64,000 bases of DNA from Nicotiana tabacum (taxonomy: Eukaryota; Streptophyta; Magnoliopsida; Solanales; Solanaceae), in the NCBI RefSeq assembly GCF_000715075.1, contig NC_134095.1:54990419-55054418 (forward strand), read 5' to 3'. The notes under the pieces were generated by a model. The model worked only from the letters and a program-made list of their open reading frames with translations. It was not told the DNA's origin and ran no database searches. Shown piece by piece: positions 1 to 11,142 of this stretch; positions within the stretch are counted from its first letter, which is position 1, and every line of letters begins with the position of its first letter. Both the position numbers and the translations under genes were made by a program.

Positions 1-1510
1 CTAACTGTGCATCAAAATCCACATTCTTATTCATCATCTGCTCGAACATCATTTCAATTCTACCCATATCATTACCCAAAGAACTAGGACCTTGAGATAG
101 AAATAGGGGTGGATTGTTCGGTTGTTGGTAGATTGGGGGCCTTTGAAAGCCTTGCCACCGGTTTCCTTGGTTTCCATTGTTCCATTCCCCTTGATTAGTG
201 TTGCCACCCCAATTGTTTTTATTTCCATTCCAATTCTCTTGGTTGCCTTGATTGTTGTTCTGATTTCCCCAGTTGTTGTTTTGGTTGTGGTTCCCCCAAT
301 TACCACTGTTTTGTTGTTGATTGCCCCAATTGTTACTGTTTTGTTGTTAATTGCCCCAATTGCCTTGAGGTCTCCACTGTTGTTGGTTGGAAGAGTTGCC
401 CCATTGGCCTTGATAGTTGTTTACATATTAAACCTCTTCACTTTTGTCATCATAACCATCATTTTGAAACCCATCACATCCATCATCAAACTGCTCAGGA
501 TTCCCTTGATTTTGTTGTCTTCTTTGCCTTCTCTTGTTGACAAGCATATTAACACCCTCCATGGTATTCACTTGGCGAGTATTTTGAACTTGTTGTAGTT
601 GTGCCTTAGCCAAATGATTCATAGTAGTTGTCAACTCTGCTATAGCTTGCCCATGGTCATGTAATTCCTTGTGCAGATGAATAACCGTAGGGTCACCTTG
701 AGGCCCATTGGCTCTACTTTGCCATGCAGAATAAGTGTCAGCCATCTCATCAAGTACATATCATGCCTCATCATACGATAACTTCATAAAGTTGCCCCCG
801 GCAAGTTGGTTCACTATGCATTGATTCGTTGTATTGATGCCCTGTCAGAAAGTTTGTTGGATCATAGCCTCGGTCATATCATTGTTGGGGCATTCTTTCA
901 CCATCGTTCTATACTGCCCCCAAATCTCATGCAAAGGTTCCATGGGATCTTTCTTGAAAGCCAATATCTCATCACGCAATGTCGCCATATGCCCCGGCGA
1001 GAAAATTTTTGCAATGAACTTATCCGCCAACTCATCCCAAGTTGTGATGGAATGGTTGGGGATTATCTCTAGCCAATCCAATGCCTTCCCCCGAAGTAAG
1101 AATGGGAAAAGCCACAACCTAAGAGCATCCTCTGACACATTCGTCTACTTGCTTCCCCAACATGTATCCACAAACCCCTTGAGATGTTTGTAGGCATTTT
1201 GATCTGCAGGGCCCGTGAAATACCCACACTGCTCAACTAAGGTCAACATCACATAGGTTATTTGAAAATTGCTCGTCCGGATTCGGGGTGGGACAATAGC
1301 ACTCGCATAGCCCTAGTTCGGAAGTACTCTGGGAGCCACTCTTAGAGGTGGCAGAGGAGGGTCTGGAATATCACCATTTGGATTAGCATTTGCATTTCGG
1401 CCTCTACATTGTCCTTGAGGTACAAGAGGCACCTCATCTTCACCGACATCGTCTACCTCCTCCCCCGCAATCACGTTTCCAAGAGGGTCATTAGTGATGT
1501 TCGCTGCCAT
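1..1510 (-). pseudogene. Athila-like Ty3/gypsy gag (broken)
   Basis: Retrotransposon capsid polyprotein, read leftward from an ATG at 1510 (MAANITND) and running off the left edge. Seen: an acidic N-terminus, a capsid-like core at about 1140-760 (ALRLWLFPFLLRGKALDWLE, then HEIWGQYRTMVKECPNND), an ELTTTMNHLAKAQLQQVQ helix, a basic stretch (NKRRQRRQQNQ), and a long asparagine/glutamine/glycine/tryptophan tract at about 420-130 built from NQGNWGN-type units. In-frame stops lie near 1315, 1148, 762, 427 and 348, so it is not translatable. It is collinear with the gag at 23519-25446, which confirms the family. The PBS at 1603-1620 and the LTR at 1626-3160 lie directly upstream in the same orientation. 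Family assignment rests on the gag pattern and the tRNA-Asp-type PBS. Confidence 0.9.
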
Positions 1511-1602
1511 TATGGTACCTGAGTAATGACACAAATAAGTAACAAAGAAGGAAAGAAGAACAATACACAAAACTAACTAACTAGATAGCCAAAACTGTTA
1601 GC

Positions 1603-1620
1603 TCCCCGGCAACGGCGCCA
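1603..1620 (-). other. Primer binding site, tRNA-Asp type
   Basis: On the minus strand this reads TGGCGCCGTTGCCGGGGA, complementary to the 3' end of plant tRNA-Asp. It lies 5 bases inside the LTR end at 1626, as expected for the start of minus-strand DNA synthesis. It is perfect, unlike the decayed copy at 23414-23431. Confidence 0.9.
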
Positions 1621-2544
1621 AAAAGTGATCACGACCTACTCCGTACTACTAATTATGTAACGAGAGAGGGTTGGAACAGCTTTTACCCGATTTTGGGTCG
1701 GGATCGATTTGCACAAAGAGCTAGAATTGGAGTGGTGTATCTATTTATCTTAGGATTGCGTAAAGTTCCAAATTACACTTCTCATCTTTTTTGGGGTTTT
1801 CTTTATAATTCTACTTTTAACAAACTAAAAATTGTAAATTAAGCTAAGAGTTAAATGCTACGGGTTGTTCAAATAGATTAAAGGGCACTAGGGTAGTGAC
1901 ATCCACCTAGGTGGTCAATTGATGGGTACTTGAGTCTAAGTCACAATAGACATGATTGGGGAGTATGATATAACCGTTGCACTACTTTACCCACTCTACA
2001 CCTCTTGGTGGTTCAAGTGATTTTGCCCAATTGACTTTCTCAAGACCAATTGGGTATGCAAATTTGCACAAGTAACTTAAGGTTCAAGTCGGGTATTACT
2101 CTCTCGAGGTTTAACCCTTTAATTGGGGCTATCAATCTCTTCAGTACGCCCCAATTCCTTGTTGGATCAATTTCGGAGACTTAGGCTCTCTTTCTCAAGA
2201 AGAGCCCTAGTCAACTAAACACAAACTAGTGTTTGCAACCATTAATTCAGCAATTAACCATGAAATTGACCCAAATATCAAACATCCATAATCAATTTAG
2301 CCCTAAAATACAAGACCCATCAATTACCCATACTACGGTTGAGCCACAACCCTAACTATGGGGTCTAGCTACTCATATTCAAAGAATAAAAGTAAGAAAT
2401 AGATTAAGATAAACACATATTAATTAATTTCTAAGCTAAATACAAAGATTCAATGATGAAATGTAGTTAAAGTTGCCTAAAATGACTAAGAAAAGTCGAC
2501 CCACGAACACAACTATGCTATTACAATATCCGATGAAAAAGGAT

Positions 2545-2554
2545 CTATTTATAC
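2545..2554 (-). promoter_or_regulatory. LTR TATA box
   Basis: The minus strand reads AGTATAAATAGATCC around here. It lies just downstream (in sense) of the palindrome array and upstream of the R region. The other two Athila-like LTRs have the same arrangement (22475 and 29441). Confidence 0.6.
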
Positions 2555-2589
2555 TAAGCTAAAAAATCTGGACAAAAAATGCCCCTGCG

Positions 2590-2965
2590 AGGTTAGTGCG
2601 GACCGCACAAAATGGACTGCGGCCGCACTAGGACTCTTGGCTCCAAAATCCAGCTTTCTGAAATTAGCTCCGCGGACTGCACAGAATGTACTGTGGCCGC
2701 GGTGACTTCTAGTGCGGTCCACACAAAATGGACTACGGACCGCATTGGCTTGAAAGCTCCAAACTGAAACTTCTCTGAATCTTGGCTCTACGGACCGCAC
2801 AGAATGGTAGTGTGGCCGCATGGACTCCAGTGCGGACCGCACTAAATCTAGTGTGGTTGCATTGCCTTTTAGATTGAATACCTGCTCTCTGAACCTCCTA
2901 GTGTCGACCGCACAAAGTGGTGTGCGGACCGCACAAAGTTATGTGCGGCCGCACTGGACCTATTT
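2590..2965 (-). repeat. CpG palindrome array in Athila LTR
   Basis: About ten copies of a short palindrome of the form TGCGGCCGCAC or TGCGGTCCGCAC (some decayed by C-to-T changes). They are spaced about 20-40 bp apart and often paired around the linker AAAATG or AGAATG. The array lies immediately upstream (in sense) of the TATA box. Similar arrays occur in the other Athila-like LTRs. Confidence 0.85.
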
Positions 2966-3160
2966 TGCCTAAACTTGTCTTGTCTTTGGTACTTGTGCAA
3001 GTTTCACTCCTTTTGAGCTGATCTTTGACATCTTGTCACTTTGTTGATCAAACCTGCAATCAAGCACAACTTATGAGCCTTTTGGGACTATTTTCTATGA
3101 GTTTCTAATCAAAGAATGAGCAAAAAGAAGTATAAAATACGTCAAAATCCCTAGTTATCA

Positions 3161-5962
3161 AGTAGCTTGAGGAGTTGTTAGCAAAGGGGTTTGTTAGACC
3201 AAGTGTGTCACCTTGGGGTGCACCAATGTTGTTTGTAAAGAAGAAGGATGGGATCATGCAGATGTGCATTGATTACCGCCATTTGAACAAGCTACCATCA
3301 ATAACAAATACCCATTTCTGCGCATTGATAATTTGTTCGACCAATTGCAGGGTGCTAGGGTGTTCCCTAAGATGGACTTGAGATCAGGGTACCACCAGTT
3401 GAGGATTCGGGACTCAGATATTCTGAAGACTGCTTTTCGTACTAGATATGGTCATTATGAGTTTCTGGTGATGTTCTTTGGCTTGACTAATGCCCTAATA
3501 GCATTTATGGACTTGATGAATAGAGTTTTCAAACCTTATATCGATTCCTTTATCATCGTCTTCATTGACGACATCTTGATATACTCACGTAGCCTGGGAG
3601 AGCACGAGCAGCATTTGGGACTAGTGCTTTAGACCTTGCGAGAGCAGAAGTTGTATGCTAAGTTCTCCAAGTGTGAGTTTTGGCTAGAGATAGTGGCATT
3701 CTTGAGGCATATTATGTCAGGAGAGGGTATTAAGGTAGATACCAAGAAGATTGAGGCAATTCAGAGTTAGCACATCCTTCTTCAGTGATCGAGATCAGGA
3801 GTTTCCTGGGGTTAGCAGGTTATTCAATTCGTGCAAGGCTTTTCATCTATTGCATCACCTCTAATTAGATTGTCTTAGAAGGGTGTTCCTTTCCGTTGGT
3901 CCGATGATTGTAAGGCGAGCTTTCAGAAGCTCAAGACAACTTTGACTACAACACCAGTTCTTGTGTTGCCTTCCGGTTCAGGGATGTATACGGTGTATTA
4001 CGATGCTTCACGCGTTAGATTGGGTTATGTATTGATGCAGGAGGGGTGATTTATTGCATATGCTTCGCGTCAGCTGAAGATTCATGAGAAGAATTATCCT
4101 GTGCACGATCTAGAGTTGGCGGAGATTGTTCACGCTCTTAAGATATGAAGGCATTATCTGTATGGGGTGTCATGTGAGGTTTATACTGATCATCGCACCT
4201 TACAACATTTGTTCAAACAGAGGGATCTCAATTTGAGGCAGCATAGATGGCTTGAGTTACTAAAGGATTATGACATCACTGTTCATGATCATCCAAGCAA
4301 GGCAAATGTGGTTGTGGATGCCTTAAGCAAGAAAGCAGAGAGTATGGGTAGCTTGGCATTCATTTCAGTAGATGAGAGGCCACTAGCCTTGGACATTCAG
4401 TCATTGGCTAACAGACCTGTGAGGTTAGATATTTCATAGCCCAGCCAAGTCCCTGTGTGTGTTGTTGCTCAGTCTTCATTATTGGGGCAGATCAAGATCC
4501 GATTGTTTGATGATCCACATTTGGCAGTTCTCAGAGAGACCTACAAGGCAGTGCCAAGGAGGTCTCTATTGGCAAGAATGGTTTTTCTGCGACTCGAGGG
4601 TCGCCTATGTGCTCCTTATGTTGATGGTCTAAGGGAGAGGATTCTAGAGGAGGCACACAGTTCGCGATATTCCATTCATCCAAGTGCTACGAAGATGTAT
4701 CGTGACTTGAGGCAGCATTATTGGTGGTGGAGGATGAAGAAAGTCATAGTGGAGTATGTGTCTAGGTGTTTGAACTGCCAACAGGTTAAGTATGAACACT
4801 AGAGGCCGGGTGGCTTACTTTAGCAGATGCCTATACCAGAGTGGAAGTGGGAGCACATTACTATGGACTTCATAGTTGGGTTACCCCGGACCTTGCGGAA
4901 GTTTGATGCAGTGTGGGTCCTTGTTGATAGGTTGACCAAGTCGACACACTTTATTCTGATTGTGACTACTTACACTTCAGAGAGATTGGCTCAGATTTAC
5001 ATTCGGGAGATAGTCAGGTTGCACAGTGTGCGTGTTTCCATCATATCAGATAGAAGCCCTCAGTTCACTTCCTATTTCTAGAGAGCCATTCAGAGTGAGT
5101 TGGGGACCCATGTGGAGCTTAGCACAGCCTTCGATCCTCAGACCGACGGACAGTCAGAGCGGACAAATTAAATTTTGGAGGACATGCTCAGAGCATGTGT
5201 GATTGACTTTGGAGGACAGTGCGATCAGTTCTTTCCCTTGGCAGAGTTTGCTTACAATAACAGCTATTAGTCCAGCATCGAGATGGCTCTATTTGAGGCT
5301 TTATATGGTCGGCGATGTCGTTCTCCTATCGGGTGGTTTGAGCCTGGTGAGGCTAAGTTGTACAGTACAGACTTGGTGAAAGATGCCTTGGAAATTGTAA
5401 AGTTGATTCAGGAAAGGCTTCGCACAGCTCAGTCTAGACAGAAGAGTTACGCGGATCAGAAGGCGTGTGATGTATCATTCATGGTTGGCAAGAAGGTCCT
5501 CTTGAAAGTCTCGCCAATGAAGGGTATTATGAAATTCGGGAAGAAAGGCAAGTTGAGCCTAAGGTTTATTGGACCATTTGAGGCATTGAGGTGAGTTTCA
5601 AAGGTTGCTTACGAGCTTGCTTTACCCCCAGCTTATCGGGAGTTCATCCGGTTTTCCATGTATCGATGTTGCGGAAGTATCACACTAACTTGTCCCATGT
5701 GTTAGACTTCAGTACTATCCAGCTGGATGAGAGTTTAGGTTATGAGGAGGAGCCAGTTGCAATTGTTGATAGACAGGATCGCCAGTTGAGATCCAAGAGG
5801 ATTTCTGCGGTGAAGGTCCAGTAGAGGGGCCAACTAGTTAAAGAGGCGACCTGGGAGTCCGAGGAGGACATGCAGAGCAGATATCCATATTTATTCAGCA
5901 TTTCAGGTATAAAACTAAACCCGTTCGAGGACGAACGTTTGTTTAAGAGGTGGAGAATGTAA
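3161..5962 (+). pseudogene. Tekay/Del-like Ty3/gypsy pol (RT, RNase H, integrase, chromodomain), broken
   Basis: Polyprotein of a chromovirus-type retrotransposon. It enters in the RT ([20 protein letters not shown]), shifts frame near 3300-3340, and continues with [12 protein letters not shown] and the catalytic FIDD at about 3565-3580. The RNase H domain follows ([11 protein letters not shown] at about 4180). Integrase comes next, with a zinc-binding region (CLNCQ at about 4770), catalytic Asp in MDFIVGLP (4864) and SDRSPQFTS (5047), and a Glu in DGQSER (5145-5165). The C-terminus resembles a chromodomain (RQDRQLRSKRISAVKVQ at 5773-5823, then a WESEED segment at about 5851), normally used to target insertion to modified chromatin. 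Stops occur at many points, for example 3630, 3767, 4024, 4146, 4437, 4801, 5080 and 5168. The final frame ends at 5960-5962, four bases into the LTR. The upstream part of the element was displaced by the Athila-like insertion at 3160. Confidence 0.92.
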
Positions 5963-8587
5963 CGACCCGACTGGTTGTTTTGCTTTTTAGAACCCCATTC
6001 CCCTAGATAAGACTTCTCATGCTTGCTTTTACTGATTTATGACTTGCAGGAATGGTTGGTTCGGGATTTGGAAGAGTTTGGGTTGAAATCGGAACACTTG
6101 GTTCCTTAAGGTTGGCTTAAAAGGCCAAGTTTGACTTTGGTCAACATTTTGAGAAAATGACCTCGGAATCCAGATTGGAAGGTTCCAATAGGTTCGTATG
6201 ATGATTTCGGACTTGGGCGTATGTCCGGATCGGATTTTGGATGACCGAGGAACGTTTTCGTGCCTAATAGCGAAAGTTAATTTCTTAAGGATTTTTAAGT
6301 TCTTAAATATTTGGTTTGGAGCGGTTTTTTTGTTATCGAGGTTCGAACAGAATTCCGGGACCAGGAATAGTTTTGTAGTGTCATTTAAGACTTGCACGCA
6401 AAATTTGGTGTCAATCCGAGTAGTATAAGTACGTTTCGACGTGTTTGAAGTAAATTGAAGAACTTGAAAATCATAAGATTGATTCAATTGGTTTAAGGGT
6501 GTGATTCTTAGATTTGGCGTTGTTTTGGGCGTTTTGAGGGTTCGAGCGAGTCCGTTTTATGATTTTAAACTTGTCGGCAAGTTCGGGCAGGGACCGGGGG
6601 CTCCGAGCGTCAATCAGACGAGGCTCGAGTGAAGTTGGAATAATTGGCAAGGAGCTGAAGCTCCAACTATCTGTCATAACCGCACCTACGGTTGGTCAGC
6701 CGCAGGTGCGAGACCGCAGGGGCGGTCAACTTATAGTAGGAGCGGCTAAGGGGAGGAGCCCAGGAACCGCAGATGCGGCTCCTTCTCCGTAGAAGCGGCT
6801 ATGCAGGAACGGCTTCAAGACCGCAGAAGGGGCCCAGCCCGCCTGGCCCAATTCCGCAGATGAGGGCCCTCTCTCGCAAAAGCGAGACCGCAGATGCGGT
6901 CCCCTAACCGCAACTGCGAAAATCGCTGAAGGCAGTGCCTTCATTTAATATGGGAATGTGTCATTTTTGACACATTTCCACCATTGTTTGGGCGATTTGG
7001 GAGCTTTCTAAGAGAGGAATTCCACCTAGCATCTTGAGGTAAGTTCATCCTACTTATTTCTAGTTTAATACTTGAACCTTGGGGTAGATTAACATACAAA
7101 GACTTAGGAAAAATCATGGGATTAGAGCAAAACCTAGGGTTTTGATAAAAGTTAGATTTAACCACGAATTCTGTTATGGAATGAAGTAGAAATCATATAT
7201 TATTGATCCTCAGGTTATAAAGAACAACTTTCTTCGAAAAAATTCGGAATCCAGGCGCGTGGGCCGGTGTCGGATTTTAGGAATCTTGTGTTTTGGGTTG
7301 GGAAATTACTTTAATAGTTAGAATGCGATCTTGTGAGCTTGTATTAACTAGTTCCTACCTCGTTGAATTAGTTTTGGATCGTTCGGCTCCAAATTGAGGG
7401 TTTGAGCGCGTTCTTGGTATTGGAAGTGCACTTTGGAGCGAGGTGAGTCTCCTTTCTAACCTTGTAAGAGGGGATTGTACCCATAGGTGAGTTAATAAAT
7501 TATGTGTTGCTAATTGTGGGGGCTACGTACACATGAGGTGACGAGAGTCAGTGTATAGCTACTTTCATGTGAATTGTCCAGGTAGTTTAGTACCCGTATC
7601 ATGCTATATTTGCAAATGTCTATATCCTTTCATGTTAATGAGATCACTTAGGACTTGTTAGGAGTTGGAAATAAATGTATGAGAACGCATGCACTCACTT
7701 GATAATTGTATGAATTTATTTGACTATGATTGTGCCTTATGTTCCCTCTTGATGATAGTTGGTATTTGTGGATCAGGCCGATGGCCTCGGTAGAAATAGA
7801 TGCATTTATGGTTCACGCCATTCGACCCTTTAGCAGTGCAGATTTCCTTTTATGTTGGACCGGGTCGTACGACCTCAGCATAATGTGCGCATGATATTTA
7901 TGTGAATTCTTATTCATGACTTGCCTTGCTAAATGCCCTAAAATGTAAATGGCCAACTGTGATAATATCTAGGAAATGACCTATCACTTCTTGCTATAAA
8001 TTGTTATTTATTTGTGACATCCATGCTTAGTATAACACTTTCTTATATTAATTGACCCTAGTAAGTGTCAAGTCGACCTCTCTTCTCTACTTCTTCGAGA
8101 TTAGACGAGATACTTACTGGGTACATATTATTTAGGTACTCATACTATGCTTCTGTACTTAATTGTACAGGATCTGAGGCAAGTACATCTAGTTACTAGT
8201 CTGGTGCGCATACTTGATCGTAGTCCGAGATTCAACGGTGAGCTGCTCCCTTCCTATGTCGTTCAGCAGCATGATGGAATCTCTCTTTACTTTTGGTTGT
8301 CTATTCTATCTCGGACAGTAAGATAGCTTTATTCTTTTGGATATTCTCCTAGATGCTCATATACTTGTGACACCAGGTCTTGGCACACACATTAGTAGAC
8401 TATTCTTTTGGGATTGTATGATTATTAATGTACGTTGCTAATTACCACCTGTTTTAAATTCAAAATTTAGAAATTGCTGTAACTGTTTTGGTAAAGTAAA
8501 ACTAGAACTTGTTAATATTTCCTCGTTGGCTTGCCTGACAACGGCGTTGGGCGCCATCACGACCTGTAGTGAAATTGGGTCATGACA
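5958..8587 (+). repeat. Tekay-like LTR, about 2.6 kb
   Basis: Begins TGTAACGACCCG directly after a purine-rich tract (aagaggtggagaa, 5945-5957), the plus-strand primer, and ends ...GGTCATGACA. It acts as the 3' LTR for the pol on its left, yet is followed at 8591 by a PBS, as a 5' LTR would be. It contains a CpG palindrome array at 6675-6930. No clear TATA box was identified. Confidence 0.85.
6675..6930 (+). repeat. CpG palindrome array in Tekay LTR
   Basis: Repeated CCGCAGATGCGG-like half-palindromes with variants (CCGCAGGTGCG, TCGCAAAAGCGA, CCGCAACTGCG) over 250 bp. The core differs from that of the Athila array but the layout is similar. Confidence 0.75.
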
Positions 8588-8590
8588 ACA

Positions 8591-8608
8591 TGGTATCAGA
8601 GGACTAGG
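8591..8608 (+). other. Primer binding site, tRNA-Met type
   Basis: TGGTATCAGAGGACTAGG, resembling the complement of plant initiator tRNA-Met, three bases after the LTR end. About 30 bp of internal leader follow (ggtctcacaagttatgg), then the element is lost. The minus-strand element at 13221-13236 has the same kind of PBS. Confidence 0.82.
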
Positions 8609-9164
8609 TTCACGTAGGTCTCACAAGTTATGGTCAAACCTAATAGAGTACTTTAACTATATATATAGCTTGTTATAGTATATGTTAGTGTGTGTATATA
8701 TATAACACACACACTTCGTTGTGCTACTTTAACTACATATATAGCATGTTATAGTATATGTTACTGTATTCATTTTTTGTATTATAATAGAGTTAATGGA
8801 TTACATTCATTCATCACTAATAATGCATGACATAGATTAATCTATATAGGCCGAGGCGTTTTGTTTTTACTATTAAAAAAATATAGGTTGGACGTTTTGT
8901 TTTTAATATTCAATGATGCATCTGAGTAAGTTATAAGTCGATTAATCAATTTCCAAATAGATATATTTGATGATAAATTATATACACTAATTAGGATCTT
9001 CACAAGTCTATCAATCCCTAAAAGAACCCGACCTTTATCTAAATAGATATAGATATAGGTGAGACATTTTGTTTTTAATATTCAACGATGCATCTGAGTA
9101 AGTTATATAACACGCTTCGTTGTACTACTTTAACTACATATATAGCATGTTATACTACATATTA
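8609..9164. repeat. AT-rich local repeats
   Basis: No gene. A segment of about 40 bp, TACTTTAACTACATATATAG plus GCATGTTATAGTATATGTTA, recurs at about 8649, 8724 and 9125, and again at about 10215. A second repeat (TTTTGTTTTTAATATTCAA onward) occurs at about 8899 and 9067. Microsatellite-like tata/caca runs lie near 8690-8710. Confidence 0.7.
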
Positions 9165-10140
9165 GGCAAAATACATAAGTTGGCACCCGAACAATGGACC
9201 AAATCCCTGTTACACACTTTCTGTGGACACAAATAATATTACACACTCAACCTTTTAAAAGTGTGTCTAATACACACCGCTTTTGACCAGGACTCAGCAT
9301 GTGTAAAACACCACGATAGAAGCGCGTCTACTAATAAAAATACTGTCTAATTATTTATTTTATGCCATGTGTCTGCAATCTCCTCATCTTCCCCACCCTT
9401 CCTCTATCTCTCTCTTCCGCCAGCCAACACCTCCCCCCACCAAATCCCTTCTTTTTCTTTTTCTTTCTGATTTTCTCTTAAATATACATATTTTGCATTA
9501 ATCTCAAGCTTCCAATCTATTTTGAAGAGGAGACTGAATTTTTTATTCTGAAAGTTGGTGGTGGCGATGACAGCCATGGAAATGACAAACAAAATTTTGG
9601 AAGAGAGCTATAAATGAAAATAGTCTGTTTATGTCTTTGTTGATGTAGGTAAGCTTCAATAGATATGGTACCCAAGCAGTTGTAATTTTCGATATACCTT
9701 TGTCATTGTTGTATTTCTTTTAACAATGGCCTTGTTGTGGTGATGATACGGTGGTGTGAGCCATGGCTTATTGGCTTTTGATGTTTTTATTTCTTTCTGG
9801 GATTAAACCACTTGGGCTCCTAATTTTTGGGTTGAATTGTGTGTTCTAATTTTTTGGGTGGTCCGTGGAGGAGGAGATGGAGGTGGAAGAGATGGGGTTG
9901 GAGAAGATGAGGGTATATGTGTAATTTTATATTTTTTATTTTATTTATTTATGTTAATGACACGTGTCACGGCCTTATTGGTGCGTGACATTACCCATAT
10001 TTAGGTAAAGTGGTCAAGAAAAAAGTGGGGTGTATTAGACACACTTTTAAAAGGTTGAGTGTGTAATATTATTTGTGTCTACAGAAAGTGTATAACAGGG
10101 ATTTGGTCCATTGTTCGGGTGCCAACTTATGTATTTTGCC
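9165..10140. mobile_element. Non-autonomous DNA transposon with long terminal inverted repeats, Mutator-like
   Basis: Termini of about 115 bp or more are almost perfect inverted copies: 9165-9280 begins GGCAAAATACATAAGTTGGC, and 10025-10140 is its reverse complement with about three mismatches. Flanks are tacatatta (9156-9164) and tatatatta (10142-10150), a 9-bp target duplication with one mismatch but offset by one base on the right. Long TIRs and a 9-bp duplication fit Mutator-like elements. The target was a copy of the local 40-bp repeat, which resumes after 10142. The interior shows no transposase. Confidence 0.72.
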
Positions 10141-10344
10141 GTATATATTAGTGTATCCCTTGTATTACAAAAGTGTTAACGAATTACATTTATATATATA
10201 ACACGCTTCGTTGTACTACTTTAACTACATATATAGCATGTTATAGTATATGTTAGTGTATCCCTTGTATTACAAAAGTGTTAACGAATTACATTTATAT
10301 TTTTCATATAGTAAATATAAAAGTGATTTTAAATTTTTACCAAT
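10141..10344. repeat. Short tandem duplication beside the foldback element
   Basis: The stretch GTGTATCCCTTGTATTACAA plus AAGTGTTAACGAATTACATT occurs at about 10152 and again at about 10256, with another copy of the TACTTTAACTACATATATAG repeat between them. No gene seen. Confidence 0.7.
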
Positions 10345-10742
10345 ATTGACCTAATAACCGACGGTTATTTTTCAGAAATTAAAGTTTAGCGATCAAAGTT
10401 GGTCGGTAAATGTTTCCCCCAGTATTAACCGATCAACTTTGGTTGGTAATTTTAAATAAGTTTTCTTTATATTTTATAAAATATTTTAAATAATAATATA
10501 ACTATTAAAAAATTTTAACTTGGTCCCACATTACTGACCAAAGTTGATAGGTAATTTGAAATTTTCTTTGACTAAACAAGTCTGACCAGCTCGGTCAAGT
10601 TCTTGACCACTTTACCGACCAACTTTGGTCGGTAATTTATTTAAAATAAATATAAAATATTCTTTCCTCATTTACCGACCAACTTTAGTCGCTTTTTTGA
10701 ACCGTTCAATTTTGATCGCTAATTTTCGGAATTCTAGTAGTG
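10345..10742 (-). mobile_element. One end of a CACTA (En/Spm-like) transposon
   Basis: Read on the minus strand, the segment starts at 10742 with CACTACTAGAATTCC, the CACTA signature. Inside are repeated subterminal motifs of the form ACCGACCAACTTTGGTCGGT, typical transposase-binding repeats of this superfamily. I find no partner CACTA end to the left, so this is a truncated end or the other end was lost. No transposase sequence is present. Confidence 0.7.
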
Positions 10743-10890
10743 TCCGAATCATCTCAAAGTTTTGCCGCACATTTTGTCTCGCCAATAAGTCTGTTTCAGT
10801 GGGAACTTTTTGCTGTCGAAAACTATTTTCAACGAGAGGAATTCCAACACCTTCTCGTTGTCGAAATGCCATCTCCATGGGATCTTTCAT
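10743..10890 (-). other. Unrecognised open stretch
   Basis: A minus-strand frame starts at an ATG at 10890 and reads MKDPMEMAFRQREGVGIPLV, then a charged helix-like stretch (ETDLLARQNVRQNFEMIRT), before running into the CACTA end at 10742. Composition is less AT-rich than its surroundings and looks exon-like. I do not recognise the family. It may be a gene fragment interrupted by the transposon, or chance. Confidence 0.25.
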
Positions 10891-10897
10891 CGAAATA

Positions 10898-11142
10898 CTC
10901 CCTATGTTTCAATTTATGTAAATCTGTTTGATTGGGCATGAAGTTTAAGAAAAAATAAGATTTTTGGAATTTGTTGTCCTAAATAAGTTAAAAAGGGGTC
11001 AAAGTATTTGTGTGGTTATAAAAGATTTTCATTAAGAGTAGAATTATAAGTTTAAGCTAAATTGTTTCCAAATTTAGAAAGGGATCATTCTTTTTAGAAC
11101 GAACCAAAAAGGAAATAGGCTCGCATAAACTAGAACGGGGAG
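10898..11142. mobile_element. Stowaway-type MITE (Tc1/mariner-derived)
   Basis: About 245 bp flanked by TA on both sides (10896-10897 and 11143-11144). Ends are inverted: CTCCCTATGTTTCAATTTAT on the left and a segment ending AGAACGGGGAG on the right. It has the usual ...CCAAAAAGGAAATAG... motif near the right end. It is non-coding. Confidence 0.82.

Larger units (their letters stand above)
1626..3160 (-). repeat. 5' LTR of minus-strand Athila-like element
   Basis: 1535 bp with TGAT...ATCA ends; in sense it runs from 3160 to 1626. The 3' end abuts the PBS. The outer end lies inside the Tekay RT frame (coding sequence resumes at 3161), so this element inserted into the Tekay element. The other end of the insertion is outside the window, so the expected 5-bp target duplication (agtag at 3161-3165) cannot be checked. 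It contains a TATA box and a CpG palindrome array. Confidence 0.88.

Noticed and set aside
122..598. 158-codon hydrophobic frame on the plus strand
   Set aside because: It is antisense to the Asn/Gln-rich gag repeats; the Val/Leu/Ile-rich pattern is what their reverse complement encodes.
1603..1620. tRNA-Asp gene fragment
   Set aside because: Only 18 bases match, at the position expected for a primer binding site next to an LTR; no cloverleaf is present.
2549..2842. 97-codon minus-strand frame
   Set aside because: Arises from the CpG palindrome array in the LTR; repeated short words and no domain.
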